Part shown: in pieces, positions 46,877-58,343 of the stretch
Position numbering within the stretch: position 1 is the first letter of the stretch
How the letters are laid out: the number at the start of each line of letters is the position of its first letter
NCBI GenBank assembly: GCA_002914845.1
Contig: JXTC01000010.1
Coordinates: forward strand, 210,159 to 274,158
DNA: 64,000 nt
From: Trema orientale
Lineage: Eukaryota; Streptophyta; Magnoliopsida; Rosales; Cannabaceae
Reading direction: 5' to 3'
Notes under the pieces: model-generated
What the model saw: only the letters and a program-made list of their open reading frames with translations
Told to the model about the DNA's origin: nothing
Database searches by the model: none
Translations under genes and position numbers: made by a program

Positions 46877-47541
46877 GGGGCTGTTTGGCATCATAACTAA
46901 AAAATAGTTTTTTATTTTTAAAAATAGAAAACTGTTTTCTGAGAACAAATAAGTGTGTTTGGCATTGTTCTAAAAAACAGAGTTAAAGAAAACATAAAAT
47001 TCAGAGAACAACAAAATGTTGTTTTCAAAGTGTTTTCTTAACTTTTTTTTTTTCCTAAAAAAAGAAATATTTTTTTTTTACATGACTTTCATATACATAT
47101 TTTTTTTATTACTCTCTCTATCATAATTTTCTCTAACCACTTTCTCTCTCATAACTTTCTCCTCACTCTCTCTCATCACTTTCTCTCTCTTTATTCTCTC
47201 AATCCTCATTCTATCTCATTACTTTCTCTCTCCTCATTCTCTCAATCCTCATTCTATCTCATTACTTTCTCTCTCCTCATTCTCTCAATCCTCATTCTAT
47301 CTCATTACTTTCTCTCTCCTCATTCTCTCTCTTCATTTTCTCTCTCCTCATTCTCTCTTTTTTTTTTATAATAAAAATATTATTTTTTATATTCATATAA
47401 TTTTTTTCCCTAAAAAATATTGTTAGAAAACATTTGCCAAACACCTATTCTTTTCTAAAAACATTATAAAACAGTTTTTGTTCTCATTTCTGAAAACACA
47501 ACTCTAAAAATAGAAAACAAAAAACAGTGCCAAACATGCCC
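46877..47541. mobile_element. Tourist-like (PIF/Harbinger) MITE with TAA target duplication
   Basis: The left end GGGGCTGTTTGGCATCATAA mirrors the right end, which reversed reads GGGCATGTTTGGCACTG. Both ends are flanked by TAA (46874-46876 and 47542-47544), the 3-bp duplication of PIF/Harbinger elements. Subterminal TTTTTAAAAATAGAAAAC words pair as well. The element contains a 43-bp minisatellite. No transposase. Confidence 0.75.
47158..47350. repeat. 43-bp minisatellite inside the MITE
   Basis: A pyrimidine-rich unit containing CAATCCTCATTCTATCTCAT repeats with a period of exactly 43 bp (the CAATCC word recurs at 47200, 47243 and 47286) and is flanked by degenerate TCTCTCTC sequence. About three full copies, almost identical, so the expansion is recent. 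Confidence 0.75.
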
Positions 47542-47857
47542 TAAGAGTGCATTCAAGATGATTTTCTGACTTAATTGGGGAAAAAGAGAAAAAAAGAAAC
47601 TCAACCAGTCAACCTTGTATTTAGCATAACCAAAAAATCATCTTCCCGGGTTTTCTGCTGTCCTTGACATCCGTAAATCACCCTGCAATCCACATGGACA
47701 AACTGTCTATTCCATTCAATCTTTTCTTCTTTGCTTTTTTCAACTATTACTTTCCCTGCTATACTTGCTTGCTAATGAATTTCTCATATTGTTGGAGTGC
47801 GACATCAAGCTACTTTTATGAAGTTTGGGGCTAGTTTTGCTTTTGGATAAGAAGACT

Positions 47858-47895
47858 GGGTAGGATAGGGTAGGGTAGGGTAGGGTTGGGGTGGG
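47858..47895 (+). repeat. G-rich tract with quadruplex potential
   Basis: Seven runs of three or four G in 38 bases (GGGTAGGATAGGGTAGGG, then repeated TAGGG and GGTTGGGGTGGG), which fits the G3+ loop 1-7 quadruplex rule. It lies about 620 bp upstream of the vWA gene start. Confidence 0.7.
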
Positions 47896-48362
47896 ATAGA
47901 AGAATCTAAGAATAAAAGTTTTAACTACTTTTTTTTGAGTAGCAAATCGTAGTTCGATCTGAGTTATGGACATAATAATAATAAAAGGGAAATTTTTTCC
48001 ACAATCGAATAATTTAGGAGGGATTCTTGCAATGAAAAATAGCTTAAGAGACAAAACTCTGCATATGCGAGAGTTCAGAGGGCATAGATACAATTTATCC
48101 TACCTAATAATTGGATGGTAAAATAACAGGAGTTCATAGTAGAAAAAAGATGCTCTCTAAATAAAGCTATTATTTAAATAGAAAATAACATTATTTTTAG
48201 CATGCATACATTGCAGCAGAATACAAAAAATATGTCCTACATTTAACTTGTCATGCTAAATTTAAGATTCACACGCCCTTTTTTGCATGAATGCATTGCA
48301 GATGGTATTAAAAGTAATTCTATAGTACCAACGTATCAGGTCTTGGAATGGTATGGTAATTG

Positions 48363-48371
48363 TTTATATAT
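48363..48371 (+). promoter_or_regulatory. TATA-like box of vWA gene
   Basis: TTTATATATGG about 150 bp upstream of the ATG at 48520. The position is plausible for a plant promoter but other AT-rich words are nearby. Confidence 0.4.
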
Positions 48372-48519
48372 GGACCGTTGATCTGAATTGTGTGGCTCTA
48401 AATTTGCGTCTTTCAATTGTTTTGCATTCGTTTATTTTAAAGAAGTTTTCTCTTTAATTTTAACATCGTTGTTTTTTGTTTGTGCATGAATTCGATTAGT
48501 GTATAAATTTTCCTGGAAA

Positions 48520-50685
48520 ATGAGCTTCAATGATGATGAGCCGATTGTTGCAACCCAAGATTCCTCAGGTTTATGTCTCCTTCGTATCTCAGTTTAAAAT
48601 TACATTCACCTTAAGCACTCAAAAGAAATTCGATTATAAGGATCTGCTTATGAATCATCCATTAATTTTTTTTTTTTCCTTTTACCATATATTAGCGTAT
48701 TATGGTTCTTACCTGGCTAGTCCTAGTTCACTCCTCCAGTGTCAGCTAATTAAAGATTATATTGCATACTAGAATATTTTGTTAAATGTTTGCATATGGG
48801 ATGACATATTTCAGCGGAAAAACCTGGATCATCAATCATAGCTGGAAAAGTGAAGACAAATATCTTCAACAAGAATGAGGCACCACTGGAAGAAACCAAT
48901 TTCAAGGTGATGCTAGAGCTCACGGGGGCAGGATCAGGCAATGACAGATCCGGAGTGGATCTAGTTATGGTCTTGGACCTTAGCGGGAGCATGGGGGGAG
49001 AGAAGTTAGCAAAACTGAAAACTGCCACGCAATTTGTGATCAAGAAACTTAGCCCGATCGATCGTTTGTCGGTTGTCACATTCGCCGGTGACGCCAAAAG
49101 GTTGTGCCCATTGCGCCAAATAACTGAAAACTCTCAAGCGGAGATTGAAAATCTGGTCAATGGTTTAGCTGCCAACGGTAACACAAACATCACAGCTGGC
49201 CTTCAAACTGGCTTAAAAGTGCTCAATGACCGCCTTCTTTCCAGTGGGCGTGTGGTTGGCATCATGCTTATGTCTGATGGTCAACAAAACGCCGGTGGTG
49301 ATGCTGCCCAGGTTAAGGTTGGCAACGTGCCTGTGTACACATTTGGTTTTGGTGCAGACTACGATCCGAGAGTAAGTACTTGAAATAATTAACCCTTAAA
49401 TGTATTGCAAAAGTTGACAATAATTTACTTGGGATTTCGGTCATAGGTTTGAGTCACAATAAGAGTAAAGATAAAAACCAATTATTCCTAATAAGGTGGG
49501 GTGGGAATTGGGTAGTAGTAAGTATTTTTTTTTTAATTTATAATAAGCGGAAATCATTAGTTAAGTCTAATTTTATTTTAAAAAAAAAATTTAACCATTT
49601 ATTGATTGATCATAGCTAGTGTACTTGTTCCATAGGTGCTCAAGGCAATCGCAGACAACAGCGTGGGAGGAACCTTCTCAGATGTTCAAAACCAAGACAA
49701 CTTGAGCATTGCGTTTTCCCAGTGTTTGGCCGGGCTTCTCACGGTGGTGGTTCAGGACCTAAAGCTGACCGTCACACCAGTTGAGGGTGAATCGACAATC
49801 GAGAAGGCGTCTGCTGGAAACTATCCACAAACCAAGGACGATGCGGACGGCTCTGTAACTATTTCGTTTGGCGATCTTTACAACAAAGAGATACGCAAGG
49901 TCATAGTGGACCTTCTTCTCCCTGCTGTTGAGAGCCGGCAGGGCTCGGATGTTCTCCAAATCAGTTATACATACAAGTAATATATACCAAAACATGGCAT
50001 TTATTAACTATCAACTTATAGTTTTTTGGGTTAATTTATTTTTAGTCGATCTGTTAAATATAATGGATATGTATGTTTGCGCAGCACTGGGGGGAGACTG
50101 TTTAATGCCACTCCTCTATTTGTTACTGTAACTCGCGTTGGGACAACCGTGGAGCCAGAGAGAGAAGAGGTGAATATTGAGGTGAACCGTCTCCGAACTG
50201 CACAAATGATAAAAGAAGCAAGAGTCATGGCTGATGATAAGAAGCTGGACGAAGCTCAGGACAAGCTCGTCGATGCTCAAAACTCGCTTGAGGATTTGGA
50301 TGATGAGTCTTGGCCGTTGATTGGTATGCTGAAATCTGAGCTGCAACAGCTCTTGAGGTTGATGAAATCACAAGAAGTCTACGAAAAGCAAGGGCGTTCT
50401 TTTGCACTCTCTTCTGAAACTTCTCACGATCGCCAGCGTTTCGCCGCAAGAGGAGATGTTGAGAAGCTGCGATTATTTGCCACTCCACGTATGGACGCAT
50501 ACCTTGAGCAAGCCAAGTCATTTGATGAGGATCCCAGCAAGCCATTGCCCACGGCGGATGAGGATGCGAAGCAAGAACTCGCTGCCGATCCCCTTGCTCC
50601 CATCATTGGCCCACTTAGCTACTACATTAAGATGGCCATTGAGGCACTCAAATCCATTGAAAACATACTTGATAAAAGCCGTTGA
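48520..50685 (+). CDS. von Willebrand factor A domain protein, RING-less WAV3-like
   Basis: Four exons: 48520-48568, 48815-49371, 49636-49976 and 50085-50685, with GT-AG introns and phases that close to 515 residues. Exon 1 codes only for 16 residues (MSFNDDEPIVATQDSS). The vWA domain spans about residues 64-240, with the metal-site motif DLSGSMGG (Asp71, Ser73, Ser75), NTNITAGLQTG and a later MSDGQQN. Then come a domain ending QGSDVLQISYTY, RLFNATPLFVTVTRVG and a helical C-terminus (LRTAQMIKEAR, KLDEAQDKLVDAQNSLEDL). This layout matches the plant WAV3/EDA40-type vWA proteins, which are RING E3 ligases, but no C3HC4 RING precedes the vWA domain. It probably acts as a binding partner or regulator rather than a ligase. 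The model is intact. Stop TGA at 50683-50685. Confidence 0.92.
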
Positions 50686-50749
50686 ATATAAGCTGGTGTG
50701 GTTTAAGTTACAATGTGGCGCCCATTAGCTTGTGTTTTTCTTTTGCACC

Positions 50750-50755
50750 AATAAA
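50750..50755 (+). terminator. Poly(A) signal of vWA gene
   Basis: AATAAA 65 bp after the stop codon, within a T-rich 3' region (TTTTTCTTTTGCACC just before it). Fits a plant near-upstream element. Confidence 0.55.
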
Positions 50756-52254
50756 GTAAACATCCCATGTGTCCTTTTGCATTTTGTTATCTATATATGC
50801 GTGACCTCGATCGGCAAACCAAGATTTGCGTTGTATGGTTTGCTCGAGAGAAGATTCACTAATAAAGGCTACATTTCGTTTTTACGTTCTCTAATCTTAT
50901 GGATTTTTTCTTCTTACTATTATTTATTCATCGGCAAATTCTCAAGTGCTTTCACACCCTTTTGAGTCACTTGGTTCCTCACTAAAAGACAAAAATGTGA
51001 GAGAGAGTGTTGCCTATAATAGCAGTTATGACCAAAAATGAATCCGGTAATTGGCCAAAATAAATACTATGGAAAAACGTGAATGATATTTTTGAGGGGT
51101 AATAGTATAAAATAAAAAACATATAAAAATACTAAATTGAAAAAAAATTAAGGGATGAACTATAAATTATTACGAAATTAGTGTTCATTTTATGCAAGTT
51201 TGACCATTTTGGGTTTGAATAAATAATTAAATTACAAGTGTATTGGGTATTGGTCTAATTTCTAGATTAACCCAAAATACAAAATACATGCTTTAATCCT
51301 AATTATTTATGTGTCTAATATAATTTAGTTAAAGCCATGACCAAGCTAATTATTACCACGACATGGCAAACACAAAAATTACATGGCAAAGCTTCATTGG
51401 AGGAGATTTTACCTTAGACATATCATATTTTCTTAGCTTACAAGATGAAAATATCTGATGCGATGAAGACACTTTATCCACTTGGACAGAAGCAAAGTTT
51501 CTTCACAAGAGTTTGCCACCTCAATGGGTTCTAGAGTCTTCTAGAATATCCTTAGCATAGAAGACAATGACTCCTCCAATCAAAATGCACCACTACATAG
51601 TCTTAGCAAGCAAGGAAAACTTACTAATGAGAGGTTAACACCTCACACACATATACAAAACTTAGCTAACAAGGGTTGGATTTAAAATCCCCACTTATTA
51701 CCATTTGTACCATAACTTTGATATAAATGAGGTATTTTTTTTTAAAAGTGGGGCTTAACTAATGACCACCACTTACTACAATTTTAAAAGAAAATAAGAT
51801 ACACACACACTATCAAGGCTTGAATCCTTAATCCCTCAAACACACATATATTCCTAAAGTCTTGGACCAACTGAACTAGCCACAGTTGGCTAAGGCATTT
51901 AGATCATTTGTAGTAGTCATTCAAGCATTTATTCAATTAGTACTATTATTTTCTCTTTTCTCTAACTCTCTTAGCCGAATTGCTCCCTATCTCTTCTGTT
52001 CACCCGAAGCTTTATTGCTTCCTTCCTCTCTATTAAGATATTATCTACATGTATTATAACTTTGATTAATGTCATAGTTCTTTTATTCTATTCTCACGGG
52101 AAGACATCAACTCTTAGAGTTGATCTTTAGTCTCAAATTGCTCACGGCTAGCCAGCTTCGGTCTTCTTTTGGCTCATATATTCCACCCTCACCGTTTGCA
52201 ACCTCACGTTTACACCACCACACCACACCACATCATCATTTCATTTTTACATAG

Positions 52255-52289
<35 letters not shown>

Positions 52290-52377
52290 CATACACACAT
52301 TTATATATATACATGTTTCTATACATTTATATGTACATATTTATTTATATATAGTTATACACTCATATATATATATC

Positions 52378-52417
<40 letters not shown>

Positions 52418-53281
52418 GTACCACATATTGCATAGTGACCTTTGGGTACCGGGCTACTCTTCATAACTTTATACTTCACCTGTAGCACAAGTTCGAGGTA
52501 TTGTGCTATCTCTAGTGTTATATATTTTATATATAGGTCATGTTTCAATGAAATTTTTTATTTTTGTTCTATATATGGATACTTTGACCAAGTTGAAAAT
52601 GACTTGCAATAGTAAGTAATTTTTACCTATAATCATTCTCATTCCAATTTTTTAGATAATCCTCTTTCCATTGAGTTAGGAATAAGATTTAGGAATGACT
52701 TTTTAAGGAAAATAATTTGAAATGGTTTTTTTTAAGGGATTTTTTTAATCTGATTTTTTTTAAGGGATTTTTTTAATCAAAATTATTAGTATTTAATAGT
52801 ATGATATATATGGTTATTTATTTTTTTGAAAGAGTTTTGATAATTTTTTTTTGAGATACACGGTTTCTTTTTATTATTATTATTATTTTTGTAGGGATAT
52901 ACACGATATACACGGTTTCATTTTTTTTAACTGATACATAGTTTTTTTTTTTGGGAACCAAATACACGTTAATTATAATAAAAAAATACACACCAGTTCC
53001 GTTAAAAAGAAATACACGTTAGTTCCCTAAAAAAAATACACGATTAATATTTCATTGTTTTATCTATTTTGAAATTATAAAAATGAATTTTATACATACA
53101 CATATGTAGACTAAGATTATAAAAAAATCAAGTTTCATATATGACTCCTTATCAAAGCATACTCTTTAATACCTCCACATATTCATACATATGACTCTAT
53201 GAGAAAAAAAAGAAGTTCCAAAGGCCAAGAAAGCCCATTAGTCTATTAGACACCTTTAAGAGTAAGATAAAATGTTATGGT
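50756..53281. other. Intergenic with microsatellites, no gene
   Basis: AT-rich DNA. An AT dinucleotide run lies at 52255-52286 and a TTA trinucleotide run at 52377-52417. Segment 51350-52150 is less AT-rich and non-coding and could be an LTR fragment, but I found no paired ends. No supported reading frame. Confidence 0.45.
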
Positions 53282-53520
53282 ATGACTAACTTTGGCCCAA
53301 AAGACCTTTTATGACTTTTTTCAAAATGACATTTTTAGAAGTATTCAGGCCTCGATCTTAACCTATAGTTAAGAGCTTCTTGATCATGAAAACACCATAT
53401 TTAGGAGTTTTTTATAGTCAAGAAAGTCTTGACTATAGGTCAAGATGTTTTTAATACTCCTAAAAATATTAATTTCAAGAGAACACACAAAAAAACTGTT
53501 TTAGCCCAAATTAGTTTTAC
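53282..53520. mobile_element. Hairpin MITE
   Basis: About 240 bp that fold end to end. Outer ends GACTAACTTTGGCCCAAAAG and, reversed, AAAACTAATTTGGGCTAAAA. The inner arms 53340-53386 and 53413-53458 pair over about 45 bp (CTATAGTTAAGAGCTTCTTG with its near reverse). The loop is about 26 bp. No coding region. Confidence 0.65.
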
Positions 53521-54174
53521 TTTTTCTCTTGAGAGCGACCAAGTATGAATAGAACTATCTGTACACTATTTTGATAATTCTAAAGATTAAAAAAGTCATT
53601 ATGTAGAGTATAACATGTTATTACTCAACCAAATAGCCACAAAGAGTAATATTTGGATCAAAACTTATTTAAACTACTATTTTCTGTCAGGCACAAGTCC
53701 ATAGTTATAATCTATTGATGTATGTCTATGATTCTAATTAATTGATGTGAACCAAAACGCTCATCTACAGAACCAGGTACAAAGTAAAGTTACTTATGAA
53801 TTTCACTGAAAAATGATATCTGTAGGTACTTCTATTAATCATATGTAAGCTTTTTTTTTTTCTCGTATTAATTTCATTCTACTTCAACCTTTTCTAAAAT
53901 TAATCATCTTTAAAATTCATTAATGATAATGTATATTTGTTGTTTTCATTTAAAATGACCATATGTATGTATGAATGTAATTGGGTTGTATATTCAAAAG
54001 TATGCATGTTTATGTACAATACATTAAATTGATAAATAGGCTACCAATTAAGGAAAATAATATTTTGTTAAAAAATAACAAAAAATATGTACTAACATTT
54101 TTTTAACTCTTCAATCACATCTTCATTTTTGTAAATATTATGTTTTCGTGTGAATTTAAATGTTATAATATAGA
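53521..54174. other. Intergenic, no gene recognised
   Basis: Very AT-rich spacer. Nothing recognisable. Confidence 0.4.
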
Positions 54175-54179
54175 TTATA

Positions 54180-55553
54180 TTATATGATAAGTCTCCTTGA
54201 GTTGGCATTTGTACTTCGCATCTCGCTCATCCAATTGCCTATAGAGGGTGGCAATTATCTCCACTTGTTGGCGTTGAACAGTAGATGCCCCACCAGTGCT
54301 TACTGCCCGCTGTCCTCCAACAACCTTCAGCCTAGGCATCGACCCGACACCCTTCACCCATCTCGAGTGGTGACCAAGAGCTTGCGCTATGATGGTATTA
54401 TGATCGATCGATGGAGGACCGACGACCGACTCAGTAGATCCCCATAGATTNNNNNNNNNNNNNNNNNNNNNNNNNGTCACAGGTTCCTCCCTCAACTTGA
54501 CCATCTCCTCTTACATAGAAAATTAATAATAATAATTAGTTAGTCACAAATAATATACTGCGAAAAATAAAACTTTAAAATTGAAAATTATTGAAAATAT
54601 ACTTACAAATCTCTCTCTGGTGTAGTCGTTACACCACTCAGCGCCCTTTAAGTGACGTTGTTGCTAGAGATCAATCGTATTGGCAAGTTTTCCAGTCTGT
54701 GGGTTTGCCTATTACAAACAAAATAATAGACATATTAGTATGCATAATTTAAATAATAAAACTTATAGATATAATGTAAATAGTCATGTACCCTAGCATA
54801 AAAGTGGCCTATACTGCTCAATAAGCCTTGAGCAGGAGCATACAGCTGCTTTGCTTGATTCTCTACATTTTTCACCAAACGCTTCTGAAGAAAACTTATA
54901 AACATATACTTTGTTAATAGAACAAAAAGAAAGAAAAAAAAAATTACCTGGAACTCTGGTGTCGTAAAATATATGCAAAGGAGAGCCTAATATGCATGTT
55001 CGATGTTCCGGTAGGGCTTCTTCTTTGCTGCCTCGATGTTGGTTGTCCTACCATTTTTGTCGAAATGCCTCTTCATGTTGCTCTCAATGTATGCATCATC
55101 TTTTGCATAATGTCGTCCATGAAGAGGGCATTTCCCTGAGAGAAATAAAATTTTAACTTGAAAAGAAAACATATTAGTAATGTTAAATTAAATAATAGAA
55201 AATGTTAAAACTTGATATGCGAAATTTAATATTCTTATCTCCAGACACTAAAGGATGAGGTCGATATCCTCCTTTTTCACATCAGCCTAGGACAATGTGG
55301 TAGGTAGGACCCGATCTCTCAAGTAATGGGCGAAAAGATTGTTGAATATCTTGCCATTTTTTTGGATGAGCTTTCTAGAATTCTCGTCCACATCCACCAC
55401 CAATTTGGCAACCTTCTGCTTCCGCAACTCCTTCTCGATGGTGATCCCACGAGACTCATCTCGGATCCTCTTCCCCTTCGGATCTAACCTGTCACCACCA
55501 GAACCATTGCTACCTATAGAACCAGTGGGGGGTACACTCCCTGCACTAGACAT
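54180..55553 (-). pseudogene. CACTA-type Transposase_24-like relic
   Basis: Several broken minus-strand pieces in order. First (55287-55553) GKRIRDESRGITIEKELRKQ then LVVDVDENSRKLIQKNGKIF. Next (54987-55172) SNMKRHFDKNGRTTNIEAAK. Then KRLVKNVENQAKQLY, TGKLANTIDL, and last LREEP with the N gap, and VEIIATLYRQLDERDAKY. The LVVDVDENSRK block followed by spaced Asn-rich and Glu-Met blocks is typical of the plant Transposase_24 (PF03004) proteins of En/Spm (CACTA) elements. Start ATG at 55553 (MSSAGSVPPTG). Short interruptions might be small introns but stops are frequent, so I call it decayed. A gap of 25 Ns is at 54451-54475. Confidence 0.6.
54451..54475. other. Assembly gap (25 N)
   Basis: Exactly 25 undetermined bases within the Transposase_24-like relic. 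The reading frame across it cannot be judged. Confidence 0.99.
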
Positions 55554-55639
55554 ACTGCAAAAAAAAAAAAGAAAAATACAGTATAAATTAATGTGAAAGC
55601 AATATATACAGAAGTTAGTATAGAATAATATAGAAAATA

Positions 55640-55990
55640 TACAATTTAATTATCTTCATCAGATATTTCATCCTATTTGTTGCTACTATCACTATCTCTA
55701 CTCTCAACATCTATTTTCTCATCATTATATTCCTCTAATGTGTCACCTTCAAACTCATCATCATCAACCACAAAGTCATCTATGGTCATTACACGAGCTT
55801 GATGAAGTAGTTCATCAATATTGATGTTATTTCTTGGTTCCACATCTTCTCAGTGATATTGAACATTCTCAATCACCATGAGGTCAACCCACAACTGAAA
55901 TGAAGAAAAATTACCTTCCTGCAAAATTGAAACCTCACTACTTGTTGAAGCTTGTAATACACCCTAGCTAAACTATGTACAAATATACTC
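55640..55990 (-). pseudogene. Acidic C-terminal fragment, probably same CACTA relic
   Basis: The minus strand reads QLWVDLMVIENVQYH, then after a stop VEPRNNINIDELLHQAR and a very acidic FVVDDDEFEGDTLEEYNDEK. Such acidic tails end the DUF4216-bearing proteins that precede the Transposase_24 gene in CACTA elements, and the order fits. The match is weak and interrupted by stops. Confidence 0.35.
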
Positions 55991-56089
55991 ACTTATTCAT
56001 AAACAGTACTAATCTTACTTTCATTAGCCTTGGAAAAGTGGAAAGTAGAGGATAACTTTAAACTTTTCTGTTTCGTTCTGAAAAATATC

Positions 56090-57441
56090 TGTAATACACC
56101 TTTTATTATAGGATTATATCATCTAATTGTGTACATTTATTATGAGATTTTATCATCATTCTACACTTATAGTTTCATTAAATACCCTAATTTAAAGCAC
56201 TTTTATAGACATAGGTATAAAAACAAGAGTTACCCCTAATTTGTGCTAAATGTTCGTTTCTGCACAGGTTTCGTAAAAAGGGCACATATTCTAAACCATA
56301 TGTGAGATTGATCCAATTCTTGAACTCATAGATTTTGAACTCAATTCCCAACTAAACTCAATTCATAAGATCTGTCCAGATTCTTTTGAAATGGGTCTCA
56401 AATGGATAATATTACAAATTGGACTGAATTCACATTCAACCCGATATGCTTTAATATTTGGCCCATTAGGGCCTTAGTACAATCCCAATTAGAGTGATTC
56501 TTGATGTTATGGATACATATAAAAAAAGCTCTAGATGATTTGTCCTTTGAAAAAATTCCAAAGAACCCGAAATCTAGGTAAAAATATCGGATCTTTCCAG
56601 ATGATAAGATCAACAACTAGTTTTGACTCAGCAGAACCTATCTTCACCATTGTTGCTCCAAGTCAAGAAATACGTCTATGATGGATGCAATTTTTGGGGG
56701 AATATGACTCCTAAGAGATAATGCTTCATTTTCTCTTCTTTGATTAAGACCTTGTTCGTCCAAATTCATTGAGTTCTAGATACATCTTTGGGAGGAAATA
56801 AATTTACAGGAATGAATTTGCCAAAATAAAGTGCTACCTTGCACTTATCCTTAGCCTTCAAATTTTGATTTTGCATCTCCATGTTTTCCTATAAATAAAT
56901 GCTTAAGCTAGGCTTATGAGGCATCTTGGTTTGAGATCAAGATACTCTCTTTTGTTCTCCTCTTGTTATTCATGTTGTTATAATCTTGCTTTGCCTTCAA
57001 AATAGTAAGAATTTTATGTTTAAAGCTATGTTCATATTGTATATCTACTTGTTGTTCTTCTTCATTATGTTTACTTAATCTTGCATGAGGTGAAAGGATG
57101 AATCTCTTAGGGGGAAAATAGGTATAATCTAAACTCTAGGTGGACCTCATTATTTATATCCTTTAATCACTATTATACATATGTTACTGAATTTTTTTAA
57201 TCAATCTTAATACTCTCCTTGTTAAGTAGTGGGTCTTGATTCATTGTAGTCAATCTTTGGCACAACAAATACTTAATTCCTTTTGTATCGGTTGTGCTAG
57301 GAAGGGATTTTGATTTTTTATAGACATAAAGTGACACCATGAATGCTTGACCACATTTGCAAATATTGACGTTATCAAAGAAAGTAATTAAGAAAACTAA
57401 TCTACTGACATAAATAACTGATAATAGACCTTTAATGATAA
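56090..57441 (+). repeat. Left (5') LTR of Athila-like element, truncated
   Basis: Matches 61129-62443 at roughly 80-85 percent by eye (shared AACAAGAGTTACCCCTAATT, ATCGGATCTTTCCAGATGAT, TTGGTTTGAGATCAAGAT). It starts TGTAATACACC and holds an extra tandem copy of a TTTATTATAGGATTATATCA-like word. It breaks off after CTTTAATGATA, lacking the last 320 bp of the right LTR. Confidence 0.8.
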
Positions 57442-57445
57442 TAAA

Positions 57446-58225
57446 ACAATGATCAAATTTTTGAAAGAAAACATTTCGAGTCGATTTGGAATTCCTTGAG
57501 CCATGATAAGTGATGAGGGAACACATTTTTGTAATAAGCCATTTGAGTCAATAATGAAGAAATATGGAATCTCACACAAAGTTGCTACCCCTTATCACCC
57601 TCAGACAAATGGACAAGTAGAACTTGCAAATAGGGAGATTAAACAAATTTTGGAGAGAACAGTTAACCCAAATCATAAAGAATGGCCTTTGAGACTTAAT
57701 GATGTACTTTGGGCTTATCGAACTACTTTCAAAACTTCACTTGGCATGTCACCCTATAGGATAGTTTATGAAAAACCTTGTCATTTACCTGTGGAACTTG
57801 AACACAAAGTTTTTTGGGCTATTAAAACTTTCAACTCAAACCTTGATGATGCTTGTAAGTTGCGAAAATTGCAAATAAATGAGCTTGAAGAATTGAGAAA
57901 TGATCTATATAAAAATTCGAAAATTCATAAAGCTAGAACCAGAACTTTTCATGACAATGTAATTTCAAGAAAAATATTTGTTGTTGGTCAAAAGGTCTTG
58001 CTTTACAATTCTCGACTTCACATATTTCCTAGAAAATTGAGATTAAGGTGGAGTGGACCTTTCATTGTAAGACACGTATATCTTTATGGTTTCATTGACA
58101 TTGAAAATCCCAAAAATGATAATGTGTTTAAAGTAAATGGACAAAGACTCAAACCATTTCTTGGCAATCAAATCCTTCAGGAGGAAGTCCTTTACCTCAG
58201 TGATCCATGTTATGAGCAATCATAA
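57446..58225 (+). pseudogene. Athila-like integrase, C-terminal two thirds
   Basis: A largely open frame of 240 residues from the ATG at 57503 plus an upstream part with one stop (FLKENIFSRFGIP). Catalytic-core motifs: [14 protein letters not shown] with the second Asp, then [17 protein letters not shown] with the Glu, followed by [17 protein letters not shown]. The hallmark [17 protein letters not shown] of the Athila lineage follows, then [21 protein letters not shown] and [11 protein letters not shown] near the C-terminus. The zinc-binding N-terminus and first catalytic Asp are gone through the deletion, so it cannot catalyse integration. Confidence 0.88.
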
Positions 58226-58343
58226 TATATTGTAAATATTCAATTCTCTGTTTTTAACTTTGTTTGTTTTTGCAGGTTGCTTTCAGGGTGTTTGTTTGTT
58301 TCTTTCATTACTTTCCCAGTTAAGTAGCAGATAAAGGTACTCC

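Noticed and set aside
47858-47895. Interstitial telomere repeat
   Set aside because: The unit is TAGGG with variations, not the plant telomere TTTAGGG, and only a few copies exist.
47740-48093. Minus-strand frame with YPTPTLPYPTLSYP proline pattern
   Set aside because: The pattern is the complement of the G-rich TAGGG tract and not a real proline-rich protein.
52169-52548. Frames made of Tyr-Ile or Asn repeats
   Set aside because: They are translations of AT and TTA microsatellites.
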